A stretch of 64,000 nucleotides of DNA from Paenibacillus mangrovi (GTDB taxonomy: Bacteria > Bacillota > Bacilli > Paenibacillales > Paenibacillaceae), in contig NZ_JALIRP010000002.1 in NCBI RefSeq assembly GCF_022898935.1, positions 682,001 to 746,000 on the forward strand, given 5' to 3'. A program made the position numbers and the translations under genes. The stretch's first letter is position 1. Every line of letters starts with the position of its first letter. Shown here piece by piece: positions 27,436-36,991 of the stretch. The notes under the pieces were generated by a model. It was not told where the DNA came from. It searched no databases and saw nothing but the letters and a program-made list of their open reading frames with translations.

Positions 27436-28614
27436 TTATTCGTCCTCCTTCAGTTCTTTTACGCCGTCACCCGTACCACAAACATAGAATTCCGCCTTCA
27501 GACCTGTACGCTCTTCATAAGCTTGGCCTACCTGCTGCACGAACTGCTCTACGGAGTCCTCATGAACCAGGGATACCGTGCAGCCGCCGAAGCCCGCTCC
27601 GGTCATACGCGCTCCAAGCGTTCCTGGAATGCGCCGTGCTTCCTCAACCATTACATCAAGCTCGTTGCAGCTAACCTCGTACAGATACCGCAGAGATTCA
27701 TGCGACTCGTTCATCAGCTTGCCGAACTGCTCCAGGTCATTATTTTTCAGACCTTCGACGGAATCCAGCACACGCTGGTTCTCCTCAACGACATGCAGCG
27801 CGCGCCGTCTGACCGTTTCATCCACAAGATGATTTGCAAGCTTCTCGAACTGGTCCGGCTTCAGCTGCGCCAAATAGTTCAGATCAGGAGTTTCTTTCTT
27901 CAGAATTTCCAAAGCCGTTTCGCACTGCTGTCTGCGCTCATTGTAAGCCGAATCCACCAAACCTCTGCGCTTGTTGGTATTTCCGATGATGATTTTATAT
28001 GCTCCTGTACGGAACGGAACATGCGAATATTCAAGCGTATCACACATCAGCAGAATCGCATGATCCTGCTTGCCGTTCGCCACGGCAAACTGGTCCATTA
28101 TGCCGCAGTTCACGCCAACATACTGGTTCTCAGCCCGCTGCGCAAGCAGCGCGATTTTCACGGTGTCCGTTTCGCAGCCTTCCAACGTTTGTAGTGCAAA
28201 AGCTGTTACCACTTCAATGGACGCCGATGACGAGAGACCTGCACCATTCGGAATCTCGCCATGATAGAGTAGATCGTAGCCCTTCGTGACCGGACATCCG
28301 GATTTCTTATTTTCAACCATCACGCCAACCGCGTAATCCACCCATTCGCCTGTCTTTTCTTCACCGATCTCCTTCAGGCTGAACTCCTTTTCATATGGAA
28401 AATTGGTCGTCGCGAGACGGATCTTGTCATCATCACGCTGGCGGACCAGCAGTGTCGTTCCAAATTCCAGGGCTGCAGGGAGAACATAGCCTCCGTTATA
28501 GTCAATATGCTCCCCGATCAGGTTTACACGTCCCGGTGCGAGGAATACCTTCAGGTCGTGCTCACTGTCGCCATACTTTTTGATAAACAGTTTTTTTAGC
28601 GATTCTATTTTCAT
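27436..28614 (-). CDS. galK: Galactokinase
   Basis: 392 residues from the ATG at 28614. A TTG two codons upstream (28620) has equally good spacing to AAAGGA, so the exact start is open. Phosphorylates galactose at C1. GHMP kinase motifs: PGRVNLIGEHIDYNGGYVLP (substrate loop), PNGAGLSSSAS (ATP loop), and C-terminal GARMTGAGFGGCTVSLV. First gene of galK-galE-galT. A TATAAT element on the minus strand at 28662-28657 with a poor -35 suggests an activator, plausibly the divergent AraC protein. Confidence 0.97.
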   Translation of the reverse strand: MKIESLKKLFIKKYGDSEHDLKVFLAPGRVNLIGEHIDYNGGYVLPAALEFGTTLLVRQRDDDKIRLATTNFPYEKEFSLKEIGEEKTGEWVDYAVGVMVENKKSGCPVTKGYDLLYHGEIPNGAGLSSSASIEVVTAFALQTLEGCETDTVKIALLAQRAENQYVGVNCGIMDQFAVANGKQDHAILLMCDTLEYSHVPFRTGAYKIIIGNTNKRRGLVDSAYNERRQQCETALEILKKETPDLNYLAQLKPDQFEKLANHLVDETVRRRALHVVEENQRVLDSVEGLKNNDLEQFGKLMNESHESLRYLYEVSCNELDVMVEEARRIPGTLGARMTGAGFGGCTVSLVHEDSVEQFVQQVGQAYEERTGLKAEFYVCGTGDGVKELKEDE

Positions 28615-28764
28615 TTGCAATGCACCATCCTTTCCTTATGGTTACTTTCTAAGATCATTATAAAAACAGAACTGCCTTTCGTTAATGCAATTATGTTTGC
28701 TCTATATGGATTTATGTGACTTTGGAGAATATAATGGCATTATCATTTACTTATCTTTATCTAT

Positions 28765-28849
28765 ATAAATTGAACTAAAGTTTAATTCTCCATCTTCTTG
28801 ATTGCTGTTAAATCAAAGAGATGGGTACCTATTCTTTAGTTCAATTTAT
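28765..28849. promoter_or_regulatory. 16-bp inverted repeat in the galK-araC intergenic region
   Basis: ATAAATTGAACTAAAG at 28765-28780 is repeated exactly, inverted, at 28834-28849 (CTTTAGTTCAATTTAT), with 53 bases between. It lies between divergent galK and the AraC gene. Two half-sites in this position fit binding by an AraC dimer, looped or not. The right copy overlaps the leader of the AraC gene, which would give autoregulation. Inferred from symmetry and position only. Confidence 0.6.
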
Positions 28850-28877
28850 CTAGCTGAACCTAAAAGGAGTCCTTTTT

Positions 28878-29759
28878 ATGGCCGTTCAAGAAAGCTACAG
28901 TGTAGCCTCCAATCCCGTGTACCATGACAAAAGCCCGCTCCATGTGCTGTTTGCCGGCGAAAGCCAGACCAAGCCTCTTCATATCGTCGGGCCGAAAATA
29001 TATGACTACTATCTGCTTCACTACGTGGAAAGCGGTAAGGGTCTGTTCCGCTCGGAGGAGCATACCTATGAGCTTGGAAAAGGGAGCTGCTTTCTGATTC
29101 ATCCGGGTCGGCTTGTCAGCTATGCTTCGGATGCAAACGAGCCCTGGCGCTACCGGTGGACGGCTTTTTCCGGGAGCGAGGCGCAGGCGCTTGTGGACTC
29201 AGCCGGCTTCTCCGGCGGGCACTCCGTTCTCTTCACGAGCAGCGGCAGCCTAATTCCTTCCTCCATCAACCGGATCGCGGATGCCTTCTACAGTAAAAAG
29301 GAAAGTGCGGATATGGCGGCACTTGGTTATCTCTATCTTATCTTTTCCGAGGCCCGGGAGATCCTAACGAGTGAAATCCGCCTGACGGGAACCGAATCCC
29401 AGGTTCAGCGGACCGTCAAACAAATGATTCATTATATGTCCGCCCAATACGCGCATCCCGTTTCGATTGAACAGATGTGTGAGAGTCTGGGTTACAACCG
29501 CGCTTACCTGTCCCGTATTTTCAAAAAAGAAACCGGCATGTCTCCCGTTACCTACCTGCTCAAGCTGCGAATCGACAAGTCGCGCCAGCTGCTCAGGGAA
29601 CGTCCCGAGTTGTCCATTGAACAGGTTGCCGCATCCGTCGGATTAACAGATCCGCTGTATTTCTCGCGACAGTTCAAGCGGCTGTGCGGCCAATCGCCAA
29701 GCCATTACCGCACGCTTGTTGCTTCTACGCCGTCCTCTCTGCATGACTGCCTCTATTAG
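28878..29759 (+). CDS. AraC family regulator, probable gal activator
   Basis: 293 residues; AAAGGAG lies 9 bases before the ATG. Cupin-type sugar-sensing domain (about 20-160; YDYYLLHYVESGKGLFRSEE, and PGRLVSYASD), then two helix-turn-helix motifs (about 190-285; SIEQMCESLGYNRAYLSRIF and FSRQFKRLCGQSPSHYR). Transcribed away from galKET, with a 16-bp inverted repeat between. By analogy with MsmR/RafR-type activators it should bind galactose or a galactoside and switch on galKET. No sugar transporter is linked in this window. Confidence 0.88.
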   Translation: MAVQESYSVASNPVYHDKSPLHVLFAGESQTKPLHIVGPKIYDYYLLHYVESGKGLFRSEEHTYELGKGSCFLIHPGRLVSYASDANEPWRYRWTAFSGSEAQALVDSAGFSGGHSVLFTSSGSLIPSSINRIADAFYSKKESADMAALGYLYLIFSEAREILTSEIRLTGTESQVQRTVKQMIHYMSAQYAHPVSIEQMCESLGYNRAYLSRIFKKETGMSPVTYLLKLRIDKSRQLLRERPELSIEQVAASVGLTDPLYFSRQFKRLCGQSPSHYRTLVASTPSSLHDCLY

Positions 29760-29783
29760 AACTGTAAATCTACTTTTGCAAAA

Positions 29784-29824
29784 AATAAGCCCGCTGCACT
29801 CCATAAGGAGCGAGCGGGCTTATT
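29784..29824. terminator. Bidirectional terminator between the AraC and aldo/keto reductase genes
   Basis: AATAAGCCCGCT pairs perfectly with AGCGGGCTTATT; an A-run precedes it and T-rich bases follow. It lies between two convergent genes and can serve both. Confidence 0.85.
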
Positions 29825-29848
29825 AGTACAAAATGATGATCTGGATAT

Positions 29849-30853
29849 TTATGACTCGTTTTCCGTTTTCAGAATCGCTTCAATGCGATCCAGTTCCTCA
29901 TTGCTGAACTCTAGGTTCTTCAGCGCAGCGATGTTATCTTCAATCTGACTCACGCGGCTCGCGCCAATCAAAGCTGACGTGACTTTGCCGCCGCGAAGTA
30001 CCCAAGCCAGAGCTAGCTGCGCCAGGCTTTGACCTCGTGCTGCCGCAAGCTGGTTCAGCGCACGGATTTTACGAATTGCTTCAGGCGTAATGTCATTGGC
30101 ATTCAAGGACATCGATGAGCTCGCTGCCCGGGAATCCTCCGGAACCCCGTTCAAATATTTATTGGTAAGCAGTCCTTGCTGAAGAGGCGTAAAGGCGATG
30201 CTGCCCACGCCATTCTCTTCCAGCACATCCTGCAGTCCGTTTTCGATCCAGCGGTTCAGCATGGAATAGCTTGGCTGATGAATCAGCAGTGGCGTACCTA
30301 ATGATTTCAGAATGGAAATGGCTTCTGCCGTCTGCTCGGCTGAGTAGCTGGAAATACCAATGTAGAGCGCTTTGCCTGAACGCACGATGTGATCCAGTGC
30401 CATCATCGTCTCTTCGAGCGGGGTATTCGGATCAAAACGGTGGGAATAGAAAATATCCACGTAATCCAGCCCCATCCGCTTCAAGCTTTGATCCAGACTT
30501 GAGATCAGATATTTTCGGGATCCCCACTCGCCGTAAGGGCCTGGCCACATGTAATATCCTGCCTTGGAGGAGATGATCAGCTCATCACGGTGGCTCTTCA
30601 GATCCTGCTCCAGAATCTTGCCGAAGGTTTCCTCAGCAGAGCCGGGCGGCGGTCCGTAATTGTTTGCCAAGTCAAAATGTGTAATCCCCAGGTCAAACGC
30701 GCGTGTGACCATGCTGCGGGCATTCTCTAACGTATTCACGCCTCCAAAATTATGCCAAAGTCCAAGAGATATAGCCGGAAGCTTGAGGCCTGACCGGCCG
30801 CAGCGGTTGTATACCATTTCTGCGTAACGTGATTCGCTTGGTGTATATGCCAT
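29849..30853 (-). CDS. Aldo/keto reductase (YghZ / glyceraldehyde-3-phosphate reductase type)
   Basis: 334 residues from the ATG at 30853, with AAAGGCGG a few bases upstream; the frame extends to 30901 without a good ribosome site. A TIM-barrel NADPH-dependent reductase. Catalytic tetrad: DLANNYGPPPGSAE (Asp, Tyr), SSKAGYYMWPG (Lys), IFYSHRFDP (His). The YMWPGPYGEWGSRKYL segment is typical of the YghZ subgroup, which detoxifies methylglyoxal and reduces L-glyceraldehyde-3-phosphate. C-terminal cofactor motif ALIGASRVSQIEDN. Single gene followed by a terminator. Physiological substrate not decidable. Confidence 0.93.
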   Translation of the reverse strand: MAYTPSESRYAEMVYNRCGRSGLKLPAISLGLWHNFGGVNTLENARSMVTRAFDLGITHFDLANNYGPPPGSAEETFGKILEQDLKSHRDELIISSKAGYYMWPGPYGEWGSRKYLISSLDQSLKRMGLDYVDIFYSHRFDPNTPLEETMMALDHIVRSGKALYIGISSYSAEQTAEAISILKSLGTPLLIHQPSYSMLNRWIENGLQDVLEENGVGSIAFTPLQQGLLTNKYLNGVPEDSRAASSSMSLNANDITPEAIRKIRALNQLAAARGQSLAQLALAWVLRGGKVTSALIGASRVSQIEDNIAALKNLEFSNEELDRIEAILKTENES

Positions 30854-30967
30854 TGCAATCCGCCTTTCTATGTTAAGGTAATATTGCTTAATAAGTATCA
30901 TATCTCTTTCGCGATGCGTTTGGCAAAAAACGATGATGTGCCGTTTATCTTCCTATGCCTCAAATCC

Positions 30968-31714
30968 TCAAAGTCCCAGAAGCGCGCCCACCTGATCCAT
31001 GACTTCCCCGATCTTGTCATTGATAATCAGACTGGCCCTCTGGTCATAAGGTGTCGGATCCATATTGAGCAGCACCGAGCGGGTTCCTTCAAAATACGAT
31101 ACGAGCTCTGCCGCCGGATGCACCGTCAGCGATGTCCCGCCGACAAGCAGCAGATCCGCATTCGTGATCACGTCCATTGAGCTGATTAGAACCTGCTGGT
31201 CAAGCGCCTCCTCGTACAAAACGACATCCGGTTTAATGATTCCCTGGCAGTGAGGACAGCGTGGTACAAGATGCTTGCTCGCCATCACCTGCTCAAGTCC
31301 GAAGAACCGTCTGCAGCCCATACAGTAATTGCGATGAACGGAGCCGTGCAGCTCCAGAACTTCCTTGCTCCCCGCCTTTTGATGCAATCCATCAATATTT
31401 TGCGTCACCACAGCCTTCAGCTTTCCCTGCTCCTCGAGCTTTGCCAGAAGCCGGTGACAGCCATTTGGCTTGGCATCCGGATGAAGCATTTTGCTGCGGT
31501 AAAAATCAAAAAATATATCGGGCATTTTCACGAAAAAGGAGCGGCTGAGCATTATTTCAGGCGGATAAGGAGAATGCTGCTCGGTCTGATACAAGCCTGC
31601 GGCAGAGCGGAAATCGGGAATACCGCTCTCTGTAGAGGTACCGGCTCCTCCAAAAAAGACGATTGTTTTACTCTGCTCAATCCAAGAAGCCAATGTTTCA
31701 ATCTTTTGCACCAT
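30968..31714 (-). CDS. NAD-dependent protein deacylase, sirtuin family
   Basis: 248 residues, GGAGGTGATAA directly before the ATG. Removes acyl groups from lysines using NAD. Visible: FFGGAGTSTESGIPDFR (about 20-36), TQNIDGLHQKAG (104-115), catalytic His123 in ELHGS, and four zinc cysteines C131, C134, C153, C156. Equivalent to B. subtilis SrtN or E. coli CobB; it reverses acetylation of acetyl-CoA synthetase and other enzymes. No operon partner is evident; the neighbour aldo/keto reductase follows after 114 bases. Confidence 0.95.
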   Translation of the reverse strand: MVQKIETLASWIEQSKTIVFFGGAGTSTESGIPDFRSAAGLYQTEQHSPYPPEIMLSRSFFVKMPDIFFDFYRSKMLHPDAKPNGCHRLLAKLEEQGKLKAVVTQNIDGLHQKAGSKEVLELHGSVHRNYCMGCRRFFGLEQVMASKHLVPRCPHCQGIIKPDVVLYEEALDQQVLISSMDVITNADLLLVGGTSLTVHPAAELVSYFEGTRSVLLNMDPTPYDQRASLIINDKIGEVMDQVGALLGL

Positions 31715-31904
31715 TTATCACCTCCACATAGGTTTGGGTTGTTCCCATAAATATATCATGTAAATTCGTGCTTCTGAATATCTGAAAAAGATTTAGATAC
31801 GTGATCAGCCCGCCTCCCGGTTGGGATGGCAGGCTGCCTCGGGCAAGCCGCTCAGGTACTCCTGAACCGCCGTTTTTCAGCCCTACTGGGGCTTTTGCAC
31901 AATC

Positions 31905-32567
31905 CTATTTTTTGGCGTCGCGGTAAGCTTGCATGTACTGCTCCGACTTCTGACGCACCAAGTCCATGTTGCCCGTCTTCACGGCTTCGTTGGTTAGGTC
32001 TGAACCAATGCCGACGGCAACGGCCCCGCCCTGGATCCAGTCTTTCAGATTCGCCAGGGACACTCCGCCTGTCGGCATAAAATTTGCCTGCGGCATAGGT
32101 CCCTTCATCGTCTTGATAATGCCCGGTTCATATAAGTTGCCCGGGAACAGTTTAACGATATCGACGCCAAGCTCCAAGGCATGCTGCACCTCAGCAATGG
32201 TCATCACGCCCGGCATAATAGGTATACGGTATAAATTGCATATTTTAACGGTTTCCGGATTAAGCGATGGCCCTACCACGAATTCGGCGCCCGACATGAT
32301 CGCTGCTCGCGCCGTCTGTGGTTCAAGAACAGTACCAGCGCCGATGACAGCAAATTTATCAGGATCTTCCGCTTTCCAGCTGTACATGCGGCTCAGCTTC
32401 TCAATCGCCTGCAGCGCACCCGGTACCGTCAAAGTGACCTCAATGACCTTAATCCCTCCGGCGATAGCCGCTTCAGCCATGGCAAAAACCTGATCCGCGG
32501 AATCTCCGCGCAGAACAGCCACCACACCGTTATCGATAATCTTCTGTATGACCTGGAGTTTTTTCAC
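31905..32567 (-). CDS. eda: KDPG/KHG aldolase
   Basis: 220 residues from a GTG at 32567, with AAGGAG 9 bases upstream and the classic MKKLQVIQKI beginning; an in-frame ATG at 32591 overlaps the ribosome site. Splits 2-keto-3-deoxy-6-phosphogluconate to pyruvate and glyceraldehyde-3-phosphate. VIEVTLTVPG contains Glu43, and GVDIVKLFPGN contains the Schiff-base Lys139; GAGTVL is the phosphate-binding strand. It lies 117 bases downstream of KDG kinase on the same strand. Together they form the last two steps of hexuronate breakdown. No uronate isomerase or kdgR gene is next to them. Confidence 0.96.
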   Translation of the reverse strand: MKKLQVIQKIIDNGVVAVLRGDSADQVFAMAEAAIAGGIKVIEVTLTVPGALQAIEKLSRMYSWKAEDPDKFAVIGAGTVLEPQTARAAIMSGAEFVVGPSLNPETVKICNLYRIPIMPGVMTIAEVQHALELGVDIVKLFPGNLYEPGIIKTMKGPMPQANFMPTGGVSLANLKDWIQGGAVAVGIGSDLTNEAVKTGNMDLVRQKSEQYMQAYRDAKK

Positions 32568-32684
32568 AATAACCTGCTCCTTTTCACTCATTATATGGAA
32601 ATCTTGTTATAATGTCTATAAATTACATAAGTGGACAATAAAGTAAGTAATTTTGTTTCAAACGCTGTACTTCACAAACTTAAA

Positions 32685-33653
32685 CTACCTCTCAATATGT
32701 ACCTTGTGCCCGAGCTTTGCATCCACCTGCTCCCAGGTTGGCAGTGCTTCCCAATCTCCTACGGCTTGGATGACCATGGAGCCCATAAGGTTACCGAGGC
32801 GCACCGCTTCTACGGTCGAATGACCCTTAAGCAGTCCGGCAATGAAGCCCGCGCAAAAGCCGTCGCCCGCTCCAACCGTATCGAGTACCTGATCCGCTTT
32901 AAAATAAGGAACTTCGGTCAGGGTACCTTTCTCCAGAACATAGGTCAGATCCGGTCCGCCCTTAATAATCGACACTGCGTCCAGCTTGGATAGCTTGTCG
33001 AAAACAGATTCATCTTCTTTAACATCATAAAGCAGCTTCAGTTCATCTAAACCGGGCAGGAAATAATCCGCCTTCTCGGCGAGTCGTAATAATACACCAC
33101 GCGCTTCTTCCAGTGTCCACAGCTTCAGCCGCAAATTCGGATCAAAACTGACCTTGACTCCGGCGCTGCGTGCTATATCCATCGCTCTCTCCGCGCATTC
33201 CAGGGCAGATGCGCTAATCGCTGCGGTAATACCTGTCACATGAAGAATTTTTGCGCTCTGTATGTATGACTCGTCGAGCTGATCTGCCTGCATCCGGCTC
33301 GCAGCCGAAGCTTTGCGATAGTAATATACCGATGATTTGCCAGCCGTATTTTCGCGAATCATGAGTCCCGTCGGAGCCTCGCTGCTGAGTACCGCACGCG
33401 AAACATCAACGCCCTCGCCGCGAATCGCTTTATATATCATCGTACCGATTGGGTCGCTGCCAAGCGTTCCAAACCAGCCGGCGCGATGTCCTAATCTGGC
33501 GACGCCTATCGCCACATTACTTTCAGCCCCGCCAAACGACTTATGCAGAGTCGAAGCATATTCGAGTCCTCTTGAATCTTGTGCAGTTAACAATCCCATG
33601 CTCTCGCCGAAGGTAACCAGTTCAGGTGCTAGATTTGCTGTGTCCTGCTGCAT
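32685..33653 (-). CDS. kdgK: 2-keto-3-deoxygluconate kinase (PfkB family)
   Basis: 322 residues from the ATG at 33653, preceded by AAAGGGGAC; an in-frame extension to 33785 crosses the promoter. Phosphorylates KDG to KDPG for the aldolase next door. PfkB signatures: GGAESNVAIGVARLG (about 41-55), DTVGAGDGFCAGF (258-270, catalytic Asp264), and FDPNLRLKLW (about 170-179). The promoter at 33715-33687 is strong, and a one-mismatch cre box lies upstream. Supply of KDG could come from pectin or uronate breakdown elsewhere. Confidence 0.93.
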   Translation of the reverse strand: MQQDTANLAPELVTFGESMGLLTAQDSRGLEYASTLHKSFGGAESNVAIGVARLGHRAGWFGTLGSDPIGTMIYKAIRGEGVDVSRAVLSSEAPTGLMIRENTAGKSSVYYYRKASAASRMQADQLDESYIQSAKILHVTGITAAISASALECAERAMDIARSAGVKVSFDPNLRLKLWTLEEARGVLLRLAEKADYFLPGLDELKLLYDVKEDESVFDKLSKLDAVSIIKGGPDLTYVLEKGTLTEVPYFKADQVLDTVGAGDGFCAGFIAGLLKGHSTVEAVRLGNLMGSMVIQAVGDWEALPTWEQVDAKLGHKVHIER

Positions 33654-33686
33654 AATAGTCCCCTTTCCGTTTTTGAATCTGTACCT

Positions 33687-33715
33687 ATTGTCTGCGGAGT
33701 TGGAAGGGTTGTCAA
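33687..33715 (-). promoter_or_regulatory. Sigma-A promoter of kdgK-eda
   Basis: Minus-strand TTGACA at 33715-33710 and GACAAT at 33692-33687 with a 17-base spacer, 34 bases before the kdgK start. Confidence 0.7.
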
Positions 33716-33754
33716 TACGAAACAATTTCATCGCTTTGACACACTTAGAACGAA

Positions 33755-33768
33755 TGTTAGCGTTTTCT
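33755..33768 (+). promoter_or_regulatory. cre-like box between kdgK and the acyltransferase gene
   Basis: TGTTAGCGTTTTCT matches 13 of 14 positions of TGWNANCGNTNWCA; only the last base differs. It is about 40 bases upstream of the kdgK -35 and 73 upstream of the divergent start, so its target is unclear. Confidence 0.45.
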
Positions 33769-33840
33769 ATTGTGATATAAATCACAATGTTGTTGTTCTA
33801 TGCGTAGTAATTTATAGATGAAGATATTGGAGGGAGTCTC

Positions 33841-34896
33841 ATGGAAAAGACTTTAGCCCAGCAGGGGGAAACCTACTTTTTAAACTTACGGTTTATATTG
33901 ATCCTGACCGTCTTAATAGGAAACGCAATCGAGCCTTTGATCCATCAAATGGACGGTATCCATGCTCTTTATTTGTGGATCTTCAGCTTTCATATGCCCC
34001 TGTTCGTATTCGTGACAGGATATTTCGCCAAGGGCGCACTCGGCGGCGAAGTCGGCCGTAAAACGCTGCTGCAGATCGGACTGCAGTACACCATCTTCCA
34101 AAGCCTCTACTCGTTTCTGGATGTTACCGTGTTTCATGTTCAGAACATTCACCATTCGTTTTTTGCACCATACCTCCTTCTCTGGTTTCTTGCCAGCCAT
34201 GCAGGATGGCGGCTGCTGACATTGGGGATGCATAAATTAACACCTACTGCTCAAATCATTCTTTCGCTGGTCTTAGGCATTCTAGTCGGCTATCTCAGGT
34301 TGGATGGAGCTTGGCTCAGCATTAGCCGAACCTTTGTCTTTCTACCATTCTTTGTTATCGGTTATCATTTTTCGTTCGAAGCCTTTGTGCAATTTTTCAC
34401 CAAACAAAAAAAACTCATCGACGCTGTCGCTTCGATCGTACTTTTCGCTATCATCGCCTTGTGGGGACTGGGAATACCCGAAGGCTGGCTCTATGGAAGC
34501 ATGACCTATATGCAGCTTGGACATCAGGAGTGGTATGCCGGATTGTACCGTGCAGCATTTTACGGCCTAGAGTTCATAGCGGGCGCTTCTTTTCTGGCCT
34601 GGGTACCTTTTCAGCAAAGTCGTATGACAGATCTGGGACGCCGTACTCTGTATGTGTTCCTGCTCCATGGCTTTTTCATCCGCTTTGCGGTCGTTTCGGG
34701 GCTGTACAGCTACATTCAGAACCCAGCAGCAGCTCTACTGCTCATTGCGGGCGCAGTTCTGCTCGCTGTTGCATTGGCCCAGCCTGCTGTAAAGAAATAC
34801 GCCCATCCTGTTATTGAGCCTTCGGTAACCTGGATCATTCGGCTCACGCTATGGGTAAACCGGTATAGAAATAAAGCTTCGACATTTTTTCGCTGA
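33841..34896 (+). CDS. Acyltransferase-3-type membrane protein (YkrP-like)
   Basis: 351 residues, GGAGGGAG before the ATG. About ten hydrophobic helices, starting FLNLRFILILTVLIGNAIEP. The FHMPLFVFVTGYFAKG segment near 57-72 corresponds to the F-H-M-P-x-F motif of acyltransferase family 3 (O-acetylation of cell-surface sugars or lipids). Resembles B. subtilis YkrP and YfiQ-type proteins from memory. It lies alone, divergent from kdgK, followed by a terminator. The acyl acceptor cannot be predicted; glycan acetylation at the envelope is the likeliest role. Confidence 0.8.
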   Translation: MEKTLAQQGETYFLNLRFILILTVLIGNAIEPLIHQMDGIHALYLWIFSFHMPLFVFVTGYFAKGALGGEVGRKTLLQIGLQYTIFQSLYSFLDVTVFHVQNIHHSFFAPYLLLWFLASHAGWRLLTLGMHKLTPTAQIILSLVLGILVGYLRLDGAWLSISRTFVFLPFFVIGYHFSFEAFVQFFTKQKKLIDAVASIVLFAIIALWGLGIPEGWLYGSMTYMQLGHQEWYAGLYRAAFYGLEFIAGASFLAWVPFQQSRMTDLGRRTLYVFLLHGFFIRFAVVSGLYSYIQNPAAALLLIAGAVLLAVALAQPAVKKYAHPVIEPSVTWIIRLTLWVNRYRNKASTFFR

Positions 34897-34936
34897 AAAG
34901 TTTTAAGGTTCTAAAGCATAACGTCGGCTTAAAAAA

Positions 34937-34981
34937 GCATCTTCGATCCAACTCTTCCGGATTGGGGATGCCTTTTTTTTC
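34937..34981 (+). terminator. Terminator of the acyltransferase gene
   Basis: GCATC...CCAA...TTGG...GATGC hairpin followed by a run of eight T residues, 40 bases after the stop. Confidence 0.75.
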
Positions 34982-35146
34982 ACCTTTTTCCTGGATCTGC
35001 CCGCACCCTGCTGTGTATTTCCTTGCTAGAAAATCCTCTCATTTTGTGATAGACTCATTTAAAATCGTTTATTCGGGCACTTCTTTGAGTAACCGCGTTG
35101 AAGCGAGATGGTTTTCACATTTAATTAAATAGGGGGAAGAGACATC

Positions 35147-36832
35147 ATGGCAGCTAATAAAATGCGTTCAGACATGATCAAAAAAGGCTTCGACCGTGCA
35201 CCACACCGTAGTTTGCTGCGTGCAGCCGGCGTAAAAGAAGAAGATTTCGGCAAACCGTTTATTGCCGTATGCAACTCCTACATCGACATCGTTCCAGGAC
35301 ATGTGCATTTGCAGGAATTCGGCAAGATCGTCAAGGAAGCCATCCGTGAAGCCGGCGGCGTTCCGTTCGAATTCAACACCATCGGCGTTGACGATGGCAT
35401 CGCAATGGGCCATATCGGTATGCGTTATTCGCTGCCAAGCCGCGAAATTATTGCGGATTCCCTTGAAACCGTTGTATCCGCCCACTGGTTCGACGGCATG
35501 GTCTGCATTCCGAACTGTGACAAAATCACTCCCGGAATGCTAATGGGCGCACTGCGCGTTAACATTCCGACCATCTTCGTGAGCGGCGGACCAATGAAAG
35601 CCGGCGTAGACAGCAAAGGTCGCAGACTTTCTCTGACCTCCGTATTCGAAGGTGTTGGCGCCCACCAGGTTGGTAAGATCTCTGATGAGGACCTGATGGA
35701 GCTTGAACAATACGGCTGTCCAACCTGCGGATCCTGCTCCGGTATGTTTACGGCAAACTCCATGAACTGTCTGGCGGAAGCACTCGGACTCGCTATGCCG
35801 GGCAACGGAACCATCCTGGCTGTGGCTGAAGAACGCAAGGAATTCGTCAAGCAATCGGCACGCCAGCTGATGGAACTTGTTAAAATGGACCTCAAACCGC
35901 GTGATATCGTAACACGTGAATCGATTGACAACGCCTTCGCTCTCGATATGGCCATGGGCGGCTCTACCAACACCGTCCTTCATACCCTGGCGCTTGCCCA
36001 AGAGGCAGGCATCGATTATCCGCTGGAACGGATTAATGAAGTTGCAAACCGAGTTCCTCATATCTCGAAGCTGGCACCAGCTTCCGATTACTTCATTGAG
36101 GACGTTCATACCGCCGGTGGTGTAAGTGCCGTGCTGCATGAGCTTCTGAAAAAACCGGGCGCTCTGTTCGGCGACTGCATGACCGTCACCGGCAAAACCA
36201 TCGCCGAAAACGTGGAAGGCTGCGAAATCTTGGACAAAAACGTTATCCACCCGATTGATCAGCCATATTCCGAGCGCGGCGGTCTGGCCGTATTGTACGG
36301 CAACCTGGCACCAGAGGGATCGATTATCAAGGTTGGTGCGGTAGACCCTTCAGTAGGCGGATATCATAAAGGCCCTGCTATCTGCTTCGATTCCCAAGAG
36401 GAAGCTCTTGAAGGCATCGCAAACGGTAAAGTCAAAGAAGGCATGGTCGTGGTTATCCGTTATGAAGGTCCTAAGGGCGGACCTGGCATGCCAGAGATGC
36501 TCGCTCCTACTTCCCAGATCGTCGGCATGGGTCTTGGCGCCAAAGTCGGCCTGATCACCGATGGACGCTTCTCTGGCGCATCCCGCGGCATCAGCATCGG
36601 ACATATCTCTCCGGAAGCTGCAGAAGGCGGACCAATCGCATTCGCTCAGGATGGAGACATCATCGAACTGGATTTGAACAACCGTAAGATCGAGCTTCAC
36701 ATCAGCGACGAAGAAATGGCTTCCCGCCGCTCCCAGTGGAAAGGCTTTGAACCAAAAGTGAAAACCGGGTACCTCGCCCGTTATTCCAAGCTTGTAACCA
36801 ACGCCAGCCAAGGCGGTGTTATGAAGATCTAA
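35147..36832 (+). CDS. ilvD: Dihydroxy-acid dehydratase
   Basis: 561 residues, AGGGGGAAG about 9 bases before the ATG. Converts dihydroxy-isovalerate or -methylvalerate to the keto acids in valine, isoleucine and pantothenate synthesis. Iron-sulfur cysteines: [11 protein letters not shown] (about 43), [13 protein letters not shown] (about 122), and [17 protein letters not shown] (about 192-208). [20 protein letters not shown] is the substrate loop. It stands alone here, apart from the ilv-leu operon, with no T-box or leader peptide seen in the 250 bases upstream. A terminator follows. Confidence 0.98.
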   Translation: MAANKMRSDMIKKGFDRAPHRSLLRAAGVKEEDFGKPFIAVCNSYIDIVPGHVHLQEFGKIVKEAIREAGGVPFEFNTIGVDDGIAMGHIGMRYSLPSREIIADSLETVVSAHWFDGMVCIPNCDKITPGMLMGALRVNIPTIFVSGGPMKAGVDSKGRRLSLTSVFEGVGAHQVGKISDEDLMELEQYGCPTCGSCSGMFTANSMNCLAEALGLAMPGNGTILAVAEERKEFVKQSARQLMELVKMDLKPRDIVTRESIDNAFALDMAMGGSTNTVLHTLALAQEAGIDYPLERINEVANRVPHISKLAPASDYFIEDVHTAGGVSAVLHELLKKPGALFGDCMTVTGKTIAENVEGCEILDKNVIHPIDQPYSERGGLAVLYGNLAPEGSIIKVGAVDPSVGGYHKGPAICFDSQEEALEGIANGKVKEGMVVVIRYEGPKGGPGMPEMLAPTSQIVGMGLGAKVGLITDGRFSGASRGISIGHISPEAAEGGPIAFAQDGDIIELDLNNRKIELHISDEEMASRRSQWKGFEPKVKTGYLARYSKLVTNASQGGVMKI

Positions 36833-36850
36833 TCATTTCTTAATACAGTA

Positions 36851-36893
36851 AAAGGGCAGTAAGCACCGGTAGACATCGGAGCTGCTGCCCTTT
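36851..36893 (+). terminator. Terminator of ilvD
   Basis: AAAGGGCAG pairs with CTGCCCTTT around a 25-base loop containing a second small stem; TTTCTTC follows. Confidence 0.8.
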
Positions 36894-36991
36894 CTTCATG
36901 TGTGCATGTTCCAAACGCCCTTTTATATCATGCTGAGCCTACGGCTCATCTGTAGATGAATGAACTCCAAACGTCGTATCCCAGCGAAAGT

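Noticed and set aside
34990..35146. Possible T-box, leader peptide or CodY site upstream of ilvD
   Set aside because: No T-box core, no run of branched-chain codons and no good CodY box were found.
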